A DNA stretch of 64,000 bases from Cryptosporangium arvum DSM 44712 (GCF_000585375.1 NZ_KK073874.1:62001-126000); one strand, 5' to 3'. Counted from the stretch's first letter, positions 31,028-39,022 are shown. Made by a program: numbers and translations. Notes: generated from the sequence alone by a model not told the origin.

Positions 31028-31159
31028 ACGGCCGGTAGTCAGCGGTTCTTCAGGTCCGTGAACTAGGGTCTGCGTGCGGCGTGTCCGGTATCCGATCCGA
31101 GCGTCGGTTCGATGTGCACAGTGCGGCTACCGTCGTGCCGGGCGACAGATGGCGGAGGA

Positions 31160-33229
31160 ATGTCTGAGCAGAGGACGGTCGACGGCCGATACCGCCTGGA
31201 CAAGGCTGTCGGGTCCGGGGGCATGGGCGTGGTTTGGCGTGCCTTCGATCTGCGCCTCGGCCGCGTCGTCGCGGTCAAGGAAGTCCGCTTCCCCTCGGCG
31301 ATGTCGGACGACGAACGCGATTCGCTGACCAAGCGCGCCATGCTCGAAGCCCAGAGCGCCGGGCGTCTCGATCACCCGAACATCGTTCCGGTGCACGACG
31401 TCATCCTCGAGGGCGAGCAGCCGTTCATCATCATGCGGTTCGTCGAGGGTCGTTCGCTCGACCAGACCGTGTCGGCCGACGGGCCGTTACCGGACCGGGT
31501 GGTCGCCCGGATCGGCGTCCAATTGCTCGACGCGCTGGGGGCCGCGCACGCCGCTGACGTCATTCACCGCGACGTGAAGCCCCACAACGTGCTGATCCAG
31601 ACCGACGGCACCGCCCAGCTGACCGACTTCTCGATCGCGTCGGTGTTCGGCACCGAGACGCTGACGAAGACGGGCGCGTTGCTCGGCTCTCCCGGGTACA
31701 TCGCGCCGGAGCGGCTGATGACCGGCTCGACGACGCCCGGCGGAGATCTGTTCGCGCTCGGCGCGACGCTGTTCTTCGCCGTCGAAGGGATCGGGCCGTT
31801 CGTCGCGAAAGAGACGATCGTCGGGTTGTTCGCGAGTGCGACGCAGCCGCATCCGCGGCCGAAGTTCGCCGGTCCGCGTCTGACCCGGGTCATCGACGGG
31901 CTGCTGGAGAAGAAGCCGGAGGAGCGGCTCGACCGGCCGGAGGCTCGGGCGTTGCTGCTTTCGATCGCGGAAACTCCGGAGGAGTCGGAGACGCGGTCCG
32001 GAGAGTTCGTTCCGCCGCCGCCCGGGCGGGTGGACACCGACGACCGGGTTGGGCGTGGAGCGGCGGCGGTACCGGGGTTGCCGCAGGGCGATCTGCCGTC
32101 CGACAACAGCACCGCGGTGTTCGCGGTGCGCGAGCGATCGCGGCCGTTAGCCTCGTCGGCGCCGAGTTCCGGGGCGCCGGTTTCCGGAGGCGTGGTTTAC
32201 GGGCGTCCCATCTCGGGTGCGCCGATCTCCGGGGCGTCGTCGTCCGCGGGTGTGGTGTACGGCCGGCCGGTGTCGGGTGCGCCGGTCTCGGGTGCGCCGG
32301 TCTCGGGTGGGCCGGTTTCGGGTGGGCCGGTTTCCGGGGCGCCGTGGGCCGGGGTGCCGACCTCGGGGGTACCGGTCACCGGGGCACGTGAGCTGGGTTG
32401 GGGTCCAGGCTCGAATTCCGGGGGTTCCGGGCACGGGAACTCTGGGCACGGGAACTCCGGGCACGGGAACTCTGGGCACGGGAACTCTGGGCACGGGAAC
32501 TCTGGGCACGGCGGGCCGCCGCCTACGTTCCGGCCGCCGGCCGTTCCGACCTCACCCCCGGCCGGGCAGCGCTGGAAGCGTCTCCTCGCCGTGGTCACGA
32601 TCGTCGTACTGGGTCTGGGCGCCGGGATCATCGCGAACCTCATCGCCACCCAGGACCGCGGCTCGAAAGCCAACCGCGCCGGCATCAACATCGTGGACGC
32701 GCCGACGACCGGCAACGACACGACACCGACCACGCCGCCGTCGCCAGGCGCCGAGACGTCCGACGAGCCGGGCGCGCAGCCGGTACCGACCGGAACGCGC
32801 CCCCAGCCCACTCCGATCACGTCTAGCCCCGACCCGACCGACACGTCGGAGCCGCCGACGGACCCGAAGGTGCTCAGCGCCTCCCTGTCCGTGCAGCAGC
32901 CCACGAACCCGGTCGACTGCGCGAAACAGCTGACGATCGTCATCACGGTGAACGTCAAGACCGTCGGTGCGGCCGCCGTCGAGTGGGCGGTCAGCCGGGG
33001 AGGCACGACGGTCGCCTCCCAGACCCGGACCGTCACCGAGAAGGACACCGGCTTCTCGGTGTCACCGGAGGACGTGATGGGCAAGCCCGCGGCCGGAGCG
33101 CACTCCTACTCGCTGACGATCAAAGCGCCGACCGCGGTGAACGCCGGCCCGGAGATCATCGAGATCAAGTGCGCCCAGGCCGACCCCGGCGGCACCAACA
33201 CGGCGACGCCGAATCCGTTCACCCGCTAG
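31160..33229 (+). CDS. transmembrane Ser/Thr kinase with DFS motif (second of tandem pair)
   Basis: A 689-residue relative of the preceding kinase. Residues 9-275 are the kinase: Lys40, HRD 136-138, DFS 156-158, GSPGYIAPERL. The linker is long and repetitive, with SGAPVSG units and then five GHGNS units, before one membrane helix (LLAVVTIVVLGLGAGIIANL). Outside lies a Thr/Pro-rich stalk and a beta-rich domain with a Cys near its start (NPVDCAKQLTIVI) and end (EIIEIKCAQ), matching the first kinase. ATG 31160 fits homology, but GGAGG sits only one base ahead; in-frame starts exist at 31121 (GTG) and 31112 (ATG). Ends in a CTAG shared with the convergent hydrolase. Confidence 0.9.
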   Translation: MSEQRTVDGRYRLDKAVGSGGMGVVWRAFDLRLGRVVAVKEVRFPSAMSDDERDSLTKRAMLEAQSAGRLDHPNIVPVHDVILEGEQPFIIMRFVEGRSLDQTVSADGPLPDRVVARIGVQLLDALGAAHAADVIHRDVKPHNVLIQTDGTAQLTDFSIASVFGTETLTKTGALLGSPGYIAPERLMTGSTTPGGDLFALGATLFFAVEGIGPFVAKETIVGLFASATQPHPRPKFAGPRLTRVIDGLLEKKPEERLDRPEARALLLSIAETPEESETRSGEFVPPPPGRVDTDDRVGRGAAAVPGLPQGDLPSDNSTAVFAVRERSRPLASSAPSSGAPVSGGVVYGRPISGAPISGASSSAGVVYGRPVSGAPVSGAPVSGGPVSGGPVSGAPWAGVPTSGVPVTGARELGWGPGSNSGGSGHGNSGHGNSGHGNSGHGNSGHGNSGHGGPPPTFRPPAVPTSPPAGQRWKRLLAVVTIVVLGLGAGIIANLIATQDRGSKANRAGINIVDAPTTGNDTTPTTPPSPGAETSDEPGAQPVPTGTRPQPTPITSSPDPTDTSEPPTDPKVLSASLSVQQPTNPVDCAKQLTIVITVNVKTVGAAAVEWAVSRGGTTVASQTRTVTEKDTGFSVSPEDVMGKPAAGAHSYSLTIKAPTAVNAGPEIIEIKCAQADPGGTNTATPNPFTR
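32429..32512 (+). repeat. 15-bp coding tandem repeat (GHGNS)
   Basis: Five near-identical 15-bp units and a partial sixth, within the juxtamembrane linker of the second kinase. Related but less regular SGAPV/SGGPV units precede it at about 32155-32345. The high nucleotide identity suggests recent expansion by slippage. Confidence 0.85.
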
Positions 33230-34230
33230 GCGGTCGCGGTCAGGTGGGCGTCGACGAGCGCCCGGATCTCGCGTTCGATGATCTCCGGAGCCTCGACCGG
33301 CGTCATGTGGCCGACGCCGTCGATCTCCACCAGCCGCGCCTGCGGCAGGTCCTCGGCGAGGCGACGGCCCAGCTTCGGCGGGGTCAGGAGGTCGAACTCG
33401 CCGGTCACGACCGTCGCCGGAACGTCCAGGTGCGGCACGGCGGTGCGCAGGTCGAGGTTGCCGAGCGTCGCGCCGAAGCCGCCCCGGACGGTCCGGGGTG
33501 TCTCCAGGATGATGTGCGCGCAGAACGCGACCTGGTCCTTCGGTGCCTGCGGCGCGAGCGCGATGTAGCGGATCAGCGGCATCGTCGCGGCGGTCGGACG
33601 GGTGCCGAGCGGCAGCGACGCCGCGAGCAGCGTCCGGCTGATCGGCGCGGTGAGCCGACGCAGACCGTCCGGCCCCGGCAGCAGCAGTGAACTGGTGACC
33701 AGATCGGTGACGCCGGTGTTGGCCAGCATCGCCGCCGCCACCTTCCGGTGCAGCAGCGCGCGGTGCTTCCCGGCTAACGCGACCAGGCTCATCGCGCCCA
33801 TGCTGTGTCCGACGACGACGGCCCGCTGACCGTCCGGCACCGTGGCGTGCAGCACCGCGGCGAGGTCGTCGGCGAGCGCGTCGGTGGTGAACTGCCCCTT
33901 GCCGGGCACCGCGCTGCCGCCGTGACCGCGCAGGTTGTAGGCGACGACGTGCAGGTCGCGGGAGAGCGCCCGGATCTGGTTGGTGTAGAAGCCGATCGCG
34001 CAGGTCCAGCCGTGAGCGAGCACGACGGTGGGCGCGTCGGCCGGCCCGTATTCGGTGACGTGGATGGCCGTGCCGTCGGCCGAGCGCACGGTGCGATCGA
34101 CGCGTGGCGGCACCGGGGCCATGGCGTCGAGCCGCGGGTCGGCGAGCGCGCTCGACTGACGTCGGACGTAGAAGGCAGCGACCGCGGCCGCCGCGGCACC
34201 GATGAGAATCGCCGTTCGCTTCGCTCGCAT
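33226..34230 (-). CDS. alpha/beta-fold hydrolase, membrane-anchored
   Basis: A 334-residue alpha/beta hydrolase. The N-terminus (TAILIGAAAAAVAAFYVRR) is a signal anchor, so the enzyme probably faces outward on the membrane. VLAHGWTCAIGFY is the oxyanion region, VVVGHSMGAMSLVAL the nucleophile elbow (Ser), and DGVGHMTPVEAPE has the catalytic His, with Asp in TGEFDLLTPP. Similar actinomycete proteins are esterases or lipases; the substrate is not known. The ATG at 34230 has AGGATCC ahead; longer starts lack support. It shares a CTAG with the convergent kinase stop. Confidence 0.88.
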   Translation of the reverse strand: MRAKRTAILIGAAAAAVAAFYVRRQSSALADPRLDAMAPVPPRVDRTVRSADGTAIHVTEYGPADAPTVVLAHGWTCAIGFYTNQIRALSRDLHVVAYNLRGHGGSAVPGKGQFTTDALADDLAAVLHATVPDGQRAVVVGHSMGAMSLVALAGKHRALLHRKVAAAMLANTGVTDLVTSSLLLPGPDGLRRLTAPISRTLLAASLPLGTRPTAATMPLIRYIALAPQAPKDQVAFCAHIILETPRTVRGGFGATLGNLDLRTAVPHLDVPATVVTGEFDLLTPPKLGRRLAEDLPQARLVEIDGVGHMTPVEAPEIIEREIRALVDAHLTATA

Positions 34231-34277
34231 GGCGCGGATCCTACTTGTCAGTAGGGTCGCGGGTGGCCGGAATAGCA

Positions 34278-34311
34278 ACGGTCCCCACCGGCGCGCGCCG
34301 GTGGGGACCGT
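34278..34311 (-). terminator. 34-bp perfect palindrome, terminator
   Basis: A perfect 34-bp inverted repeat (ACGGTCCCCACCGGCG and its complement) lies 15 bases after the stop of the 58-residue gene and between it and the hydrolase gene. It acts most simply as a terminator for the small gene. Confidence 0.75.
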
Positions 34312-34326
34312 TCTCCAGGGATTGGC

Positions 34327-34503
34327 TCAGGCGGCCTGGGTGCGTGCGACCCAGCTGTAGACCGAGAAGAGCTCGATCGGCGGAGGAGCATCGCCGCTGG
34401 ACGGCTCGACGTAGAGGTAGTCGTCGGCGACGCGATAGGTCACGTCATCGAAGGAAGCATCCGACCCATCGGAGTAGTAAACGGTGAGATTCGAAGGGGC
34501 CAT
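34327..34503 (-). CDS. 58-residue hypothetical protein
   Basis: A small acidic soluble protein, MAPSNLTVYYSDGSDASFDD to the end, rich in Asp, Ser and aromatic residues. Not recognised. The strand-like pattern (LTVYYSDG, VTYRVADDYLYVEP) suggests a small beta-sheet protein. The ATG at 34503 has GAGG nine bases ahead, and a strong terminator follows. GC is a little lower than in neighbours; it may belong with the tRNA-linked accessory stretch next to it. Confidence 0.6.
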   Translation of the reverse strand: MAPSNLTVYYSDGSDASFDDVTYRVADDYLYVEPSSGDAPPPIELFSVYSWVARTQAA

Positions 34504-34737
34504 CGTCGAACACCTCGCTCCCAGTGCGGTAACGATCTCCGCCGGTAACTGCGCCGGTGCTAGATCAATCACCCTTTACGGACGAACTTCAAACACGAAT
34601 CTTCATCTCATCTCACGTTCGGCCGACCGTATCGGTTCAGAGTCCAGTGTGGAGACGAGGGCAAGTTGGCGGAGGTGCCGTCAACCCCGCGGCGGCGCAT
34701 GACAGACTTGCCGGTGGCTACCGCGCGCGGTGGCCCA

Positions 34738-34826
34738 GGAGGGCTCGCCTAGTGGCCGATGGCGGCAGTCTTGAAAACTGCTATGGGGCGGAAGCCTCAT
34801 CGTGGGTTCGAATCCCACGCCCTCCG
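34738..34826 (+). tRNA. tRNA-Ser(UGA)
   Basis: An 89-base class II tRNA. The 7-bp acceptor stem pairs 34738-34744 with 34819-34825, and G34826 is the discriminator. The anticodon stem GCAGT/ACTGC surrounds loop CTTGAAA, giving anticodon TGA at 34772-34774. The long variable arm is typical of tRNA-Ser, and the T-loop GGGTTCGAATCCC is intact. The CCA end is not encoded. Confidence 0.97.
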
Positions 34827-34836
34827 CTCTGAACGC

Positions 34837-35172
34837 TCATGCGGCGCCGAGGGCCTGCAGGATGAGCGTGGTCGCGATGCCCGGTGACGCCTTCATCAGA
34901 GCGTCCTTCGATCCGCCGGCCACGGCGGCGGCGACGCGTCGGAGGCGCCCGGGATGTGACCGGACGGTGGCGCGCAGCCGGTTCTCGTCGGTGACGAGGC
35001 CACCCGGGAGGACGAGCCCCTGCTCTTCGGCCCAGGCCAGGAAGTCGTTCAGCTCTCTGATCGCCACCGACTGGTGGCTTTCGATCTTCCCGATGTTCGT
35101 CGTGCCATTCTGGTTGTACTGGTCGCCGCCGACGCGGTTTTCCCCGAACGAGAACACGGAGTCGCCCATCAC
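34837..35172 (-). CDS. small protein with N-terminal amyloid-signalling-like motif
   Basis: A 111-residue protein of no recognised family. Residues 16-30 read GDQYNQNGTTNIGKI, a Gly/Asn/Gln-rich segment nearly identical to the C-terminus of the neighbouring DUF6232 protein. Matching segments of this kind in adjacent genes are a mark of bacterial amyloid signalling (BASS-type) pairs, in which one protein seeds the fold of the other. The rest is helical, with LNDFLAWAEEQGLVLP in the middle and a hydrophobic end (GIATTLILQALGAA). The GTG at 35172 overlaps the DUF6232 stop; ATG 35169 is the alternative. It ends 10 bases from tRNA-Ser. Function is inference. Confidence 0.72.
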   Translation of the reverse strand: MMGDSVFSFGENRVGGDQYNQNGTTNIGKIESHQSVAIRELNDFLAWAEEQGLVLPGGLVTDENRLRATVRSHPGRLRRVAAAVAGGSKDALMKASPGIATTLILQALGAA

Positions 35173-35681
35173 ACAGCCCCGCCGATCCGGCCGATGTTCT
35201 GGGTCCCTGACTGGTTGTACTGATCTCCCAACGTGACATTGTTGACCTGCAGGATGCGTTCGACCTCCGGTGGATTCTCGATCGCTTCCACGATCTCTCC
35301 AGAGAGGTGCTCCATTTCATTGGAGTCGGGGGATACCAGCGCTGTAACGGGGTTTCCGGTTGTTTCGAGCACTAGGGCGTAGAGCGGCACCCAGGTCTTT
35401 TTGGTCCTCAGGTAGACGAAGATGGCCAGGCCGATGGCCAGCGGGACGCCGAGCCCGCAGATGGCCTCCGTCTGGGCTGCCCCGGAGATGATTCCCGCGA
35501 CGACCAGCACACCGACCGCGGTCAGCACGGCCAGTGCGGAGTTGCCCTTCTCCGCGTCGAGCGGCTTCGGAAGGCGCACGGTCTGTACGCGGGCGAGATT
35601 CTGTAATTGGTATGTCTGATGGCCGATCCGCAAAGTGCGCTTGTTCAGAATTACCTGGACGGTGCCGAGTGGTGGCGTCAC
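35169..35681 (-). CDS. DUF6232-family membrane protein with C-terminal amyloid-like motif
   Basis: A membrane protein of about 170 residues. It starts with a beta-rich region (TLRIGHQTYQLQNLARVQTV), then two hydrophobic helices (VLTAVGVLVVAGIISGA and GLGVPLAIGLAIFVYL), then YALVLETTGNPVTALVSPD, typical of DUF6232. It ends GDQYNQSGTQNIGRIGGAV. That last motif recurs in the next gene. GTG 35681 is chosen because the domain begins just after it and GGGA precedes it. An ATG at 35801 would add 40 poorly conserved residues. Third-position GC is clearly lower than in neighbours, a sign of transfer. No role is established for the family. Confidence 0.72.
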   Translation of the reverse strand: MTPPLGTVQVILNKRTLRIGHQTYQLQNLARVQTVRLPKPLDAEKGNSALAVLTAVGVLVVAGIISGAAQTEAICGLGVPLAIGLAIFVYLRTKKTWVPLYALVLETTGNPVTALVSPDSNEMEHLSGEIVEAIENPPEVERILQVNNVTLGDQYNQSGTQNIGRIGGAV

Positions 35682-35947
35682 GTGAAGTCCCGTCTCATCT
35701 GCGGAAAAGTAATTCACCGGGCTGATAAGTCCACGATGGATTCCTATGATCCGCGCTGTCGCCAGGCCGTCCATCAACCGATCGGGTGAGTATTTCCGCA
35801 TTAGTATCGACGAGATTCAAAGCCCACTAATCGGGGGTCGCAAACAAAAACATCTCGTTCTAGTGTGAGGTTTGCGAAAACCGCGGGACGTGGATGTTGA
35901 TCACGCGGGTGTCGTCGCGGCGGATCTCATGGGGTACCACTAGACCT
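35682..35947. promoter_or_regulatory. low-GC divergent intergenic region
   Basis: The region between the DUF6232 gene and the MBL gene is visibly richer in A and T than anything else in the window, most strongly at 35801-35880. A 7-bp inverted repeat CGCAAAC/GTTTGCG (35839-35845 and 35870-35876, spacing 24) could be an operator. No convincing -35/-10 pair is seen. If the DUF6232 gene starts at 35801, part of this is coding. Confidence 0.3.
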
Positions 35948-36580
35948 ATGCGCTTCCAGAAATTTGGTCATGCCTGTGTGCTGGTCGAGGACGCGGACGC
36001 TCGGGTGCTCATCGATCCCGGGGCGTTCGCGCAGGGGTGGGAGGAGCTTCGGGACCTGACCGCGGTCCTGGTCACCCACCAGCACTTCGATCACCTCGAC
36101 GTGGAGCGGCTGCCGGGCCTGCTGGCCGCCAATCCGGACGCCGTCGTCTACACCGATCAGGCCAGCGCCGGCATCCTCGCCGAGGACGGGATCCGGGCCG
36201 AGGGGGTCGCGGCCGGGGCGTCACTGCAGCTGAACGGGCTGAGCGTCGAGGCGATCGGCGTCGAGCACGCGGTCATCCACCCTGACATCCCGATCATTCC
36301 GAACGTCGGCTTCCTGCTCGGTGGTCGGTTCTTCCACCCGGGTGACGCGCTCACGGTGCCGGATCGGCCGATCGAGATCCTCGGTGCTCCGACGGCCGCG
36401 CCCTGGCTGAAGCTCTGGGAAGCGATCGACTACGTGCGGGCGGTCGCTCCGCGGATCGCGATCCCGATCCACGAGAAGGCGGCGGCGTTCCCGCAGATGT
36501 ACTACCAGAACATGTCGAAGCTCTCGGCGGAGAGCACGGCCGTCGAGATCATCGACGACGGTGAGGTGCGGGAGTACTGA
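35948..36580 (+). CDS. MBL-fold metallo-hydrolase
   Basis: A 210-residue metallo-beta-lactamase-fold protein. The zinc motif HQHFDHLD follows LTAVLVT. The conserved GDA in FHPGDALTVP and the final His in IAIPIHEKAA complete the site. It is closest to the UlaG-like/L-ascorbate-6-P lactonase-type or YtkL-type hydrolases; the substrate is not known. The ATG at 35948 is supported by the fold start (MRFQKFGHACVLVED). Its stop TGA overlaps the ATG of the next gene by one base, so the pair is translationally coupled. Confidence 0.9.
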   Translation: MRFQKFGHACVLVEDADARVLIDPGAFAQGWEELRDLTAVLVTHQHFDHLDVERLPGLLAANPDAVVYTDQASAGILAEDGIRAEGVAAGASLQLNGLSVEAIGVEHAVIHPDIPIIPNVGFLLGGRFFHPGDALTVPDRPIEILGAPTAAPWLKLWEAIDYVRAVAPRIAIPIHEKAAAFPQMYYQNMSKLSAESTAVEIIDDGEVREY

Positions 36581-37620
36581 TGGCCGAGCCGCTGCGGGTT
36601 GCTCTGCTCGGCTACGGCACCGCCGGCGCCTCCTTCCACGCGCCGCTGATCGCGGCGGTCGACGGTCTGACGTTGAGCGCCGTGGTCACGTCCCGACGCG
36701 ATCAGGTGCTGCGTGATCATCCCGGTGCGCGGGTGCTGGCCGACGCGGAGGAGGTCTGGGCCGCCCGGACGTCGTACGACCTGGTGGTCGTCGCGACCCC
36801 GAACCACACCCACCTGCCGCTCGCGCGGGCCGCGATCGACGCGCGGCTGCCGGTCGTCGTCGACAAGCCGTTGGCGGGACGCGCCGCCGACGCGCGGGAA
36901 CTGGTCAAGCGGGCCGAGAAGGCCCAGGTGCCGTTGACGGTCTTCCAGAACCGCCGGTGGGACGGTGACTTCCGCACGATGCGCCGGCTGCTGACGTCGG
37001 GGGCGGTCGGGCATCCGCTGCGCCTGGAGAGCCGGTTCGACCGGTGGCGGCCGGCCGTGGCCACCGACGCCTGGAAGGAGAGCGCCGCCAACGCCGGTGG
37101 CATCCTCCTCGACCTCGGCACGCACCTGGTCGACCAGGCGATCACACTGTTCGGGCCGGTCCGGTCGGTCTACGCCGAGATCGACGCCCGTCGGCCCGGG
37201 GCCGCGGTGGAGGACGACGTGTTCCTGGCGCTGACGCACGCGTCGGGGGTGCACAGCCATCTCTGGGCTTCGGCGTTGGCCGGGCAGCTCGGGCCGCGGT
37301 TCCGGCTGCTCGGGGACGCCGGCGCGTACGTCACCTGGGGCATGGATCCGCAGGAGTCGGCCCTGCGCGCGGGCCGGAAACCGGGCTCGCCGAACTTCGG
37401 CGAGCGGCCGGCCGACGAGTGGGGCAAGGTCGGGGCGGGGGACGCCGTCCGCCCGTACCGGACGCTGACCGGGGAGTGGACCCGCTTCTACGAGGGCGTC
37501 GTCACGGCGGTGACCACCGGGGCGCCGATGCCCGTCGACCCGCACGACGCGGTGCGTGTCCTGACGGTGCTCGACGCCGCCCGGCGCAGCGCGTCCGCGC
37601 GCACGGTTGTGGACATCTGA
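36580..37620 (+). CDS. Gfo/Idh/MocA-family oxidoreductase
   Basis: A 346-residue NAD(P)-dependent sugar or inositol dehydrogenase-like enzyme. The Rossmann N-terminus has LLGYGTAGASFHAPLI, then VDKPLAGRAADA with the conserved EKP/DKP lysine. RRWDGDFRTMRRL and GGILLDLGTHLVDQAI belong to the C-terminal substrate domain, where the last is the catalytic His motif. Of the MviM/YvaA subtype. Substrate unknown. The start overlaps the MBL hydrolase stop by one base. The DnaA-box cluster follows directly. Confidence 0.92.
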   Translation: MAEPLRVALLGYGTAGASFHAPLIAAVDGLTLSAVVTSRRDQVLRDHPGARVLADAEEVWAARTSYDLVVVATPNHTHLPLARAAIDARLPVVVDKPLAGRAADARELVKRAEKAQVPLTVFQNRRWDGDFRTMRRLLTSGAVGHPLRLESRFDRWRPAVATDAWKESAANAGGILLDLGTHLVDQAITLFGPVRSVYAEIDARRPGAAVEDDVFLALTHASGVHSHLWASALAGQLGPRFRLLGDAGAYVTWGMDPQESALRAGRKPGSPNFGERPADEWGKVGAGDAVRPYRTLTGEWTRFYEGVVTAVTTGAPMPVDPHDAVRVLTVLDAARRSASARTVVDI

Positions 37621-37621
37621 G

Positions 37622-37696
37622 TTATCCACACAATCCACAGCCTGTGGATAACGTTGTCCCCAGCTGTGGACAGAGCCTGTGCACAGCTGTGGATGG
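37622..37696 (+). promoter_or_regulatory. cluster of DnaA-box-like sites
   Basis: Two perfect TTATCCACA boxes face each other (37622-37630 on +, 37643-37651 on -). Near-matches lie at 37631-37639, 37654-37662, 37665-37673, 37678-37686 and 37688-37696, and a further one at 37766-37774. Seven in 75 bases is far above chance. There is no dnaA, dnaN or other replication gene, so this is not the usual origin. A DnaA-binding (titration or transcription control) cluster is the most likely role. The first two boxes also form an extended inverted repeat. Confidence 0.72.
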
Positions 37697-37855
37697 ACGC
37701 CCTGGCGGGCCGACCTCAGCGGCAGGCCGCGGGCTGGATGGACTCCTGACACCGACCCGCGATGCTGTGGACACCACTCGTTAACCGACTTCCCGTCGGC
37801 GCGGTAATCCCCACACTGAGCACAAGTACGTGCACAGCTGCGGTAGGGATGAGGG

Positions 37856-39022
37856 ATGACGTTCGACCCGGCTGACCCGATCGGTATCGACGACCTGCTG
37901 ACCGACGACGAGAAGGCGATCCGGGACGCCGTGCGCACCCGCTGCGACGCCGTGATCGCACCGAACATCGCCGAATGGTTCGAATCCGGTCGCCTGCCGG
38001 TGCGCGAGATCGCCAAGGAGTTCGGCGAGCTGGGCGTGCTCGGCATGCACCTGACCGGATACGGATGCGCCGGCCTGTCCGCCGTCGACTACGGGCTGGC
38101 CTGCTTGGAGCTCGAGGCCGCGGACTCCGGTCTGCGGTCGCTGGTGTCGGTGCAGGGCTCGCTGGCGATGTACGCGATCTGGAAGTTCGGCCGCGAGGAG
38201 CACAAGGAACGCTGGCTGCCGGCGATGGCCTCCGGCGACGCGATCGGCTGCTTCGGTCTCACCGAGCCCGACCACGGGTCCGACCCGGCCGGAATGCGTA
38301 CCCGGGCCCGCCGTGACGGCTCCGACTGGGTGCTCGACGGGCGCAAGATGTGGATCACCAACGGTTCGGTGGCCGATGTCGCGGTCGTCTGGGCCGGCAC
38401 CGAGGAGGGCATCCGCGGGTTCGTCGTCCCCACCGATACGCCGGGGTTCGAGGCACCGGAGATCACCCGGAAACTCTCCCTGCGCGCGTCGGTGACCAGC
38501 GAACTGGTGCTGAACGGCGTTCGCCTGCCGTCCGCCGCGATGCTCGACGTCCAGGGCTTGAAGGGCCCGCTCAGCTGCCTGAACGAGGCCCGCTACGGCA
38601 TCGTGTGGGGCTCGATGGGCGCCGGTCGATCGGCGTTCGAGGCCGCGCTCGAGTACGCCAAGACGCGGGAGCAGTTCGGCAAGCCGATCGGCGCGTTCCA
38701 GCTGACCCAGCAGAAGCTCGCCGACATGGCCGTGGAGCTCGCGAAGGGCCAGTTGCTCGCGCTGCACCTCGGTCGTCGCAAGGACGCCGGTTCGCTGCGA
38801 CCCGAGCAGGTGAGCGTCGGCAAGCTCAACAACGTCCGGGAGGCGCTCGAGATCTGCCGGACGGCGCGGACGATCCTCGGCGCCAACGGCATCTCATTGG
38901 AATATCCGGTCATCCGGCACGCCGTGAACCTCGAGTCGGTGCTCACGTACGAGGGCACGGTGGAGATGCACACGCTGGTGCTCGGGCAGGCTCTCACCGG
39001 CCACGCCGCTTTCCGCGGGTAG
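37856..39022 (+). CDS. acyl-CoA dehydrogenase, glutaryl-CoA dehydrogenase type
   Basis: A 388-residue FAD enzyme. SVQGSLAMYAIWKFG and GCFGLTEPDHGSDPAGMRTR match glutaryl-CoA dehydrogenases more than straight-chain ones. The catalytic Glu lies in YEGTVEMHTLVLGQ. Glutaryl-CoA dehydrogenase oxidises and decarboxylates glutaryl-CoA to crotonyl-CoA in lysine and tryptophan breakdown. KTREQFGKPIGAFQLTQQKL is the family C-terminal helix. The ATG at 37856 has GATGAGGG ahead. No lysine degradation genes lie near, so the exact substrate is an inference. Its upstream region holds the DnaA-box cluster. Confidence 0.9.
   Translation: MTFDPADPIGIDDLLTDDEKAIRDAVRTRCDAVIAPNIAEWFESGRLPVREIAKEFGELGVLGMHLTGYGCAGLSAVDYGLACLELEAADSGLRSLVSVQGSLAMYAIWKFGREEHKERWLPAMASGDAIGCFGLTEPDHGSDPAGMRTRARRDGSDWVLDGRKMWITNGSVADVAVVWAGTEEGIRGFVVPTDTPGFEAPEITRKLSLRASVTSELVLNGVRLPSAAMLDVQGLKGPLSCLNEARYGIVWGSMGAGRSAFEAALEYAKTREQFGKPIGAFQLTQQKLADMAVELAKGQLLALHLGRRKDAGSLRPEQVSVGKLNNVREALEICRTARTILGANGISLEYPVIRHAVNLESVLTYEGTVEMHTLVLGQALTGHAAFRG

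Noticed and set aside
32429-32512. CRISPR-like array
   Set aside because: The 15-bp units are directly adjacent without spacers and stay in frame within a kinase gene.
34738-35950. Integrated mobile element at tRNA-Ser
   Set aside because: Composition and position are suggestive, but no integrase and no direct repeat of the tRNA 3' end were found.
37622-37696. Chromosome origin (oriC)
   Set aside because: DnaA boxes cluster here, but dnaA, dnaN and AT-rich unwinding DNA are absent, and the flanking genes are metabolic.
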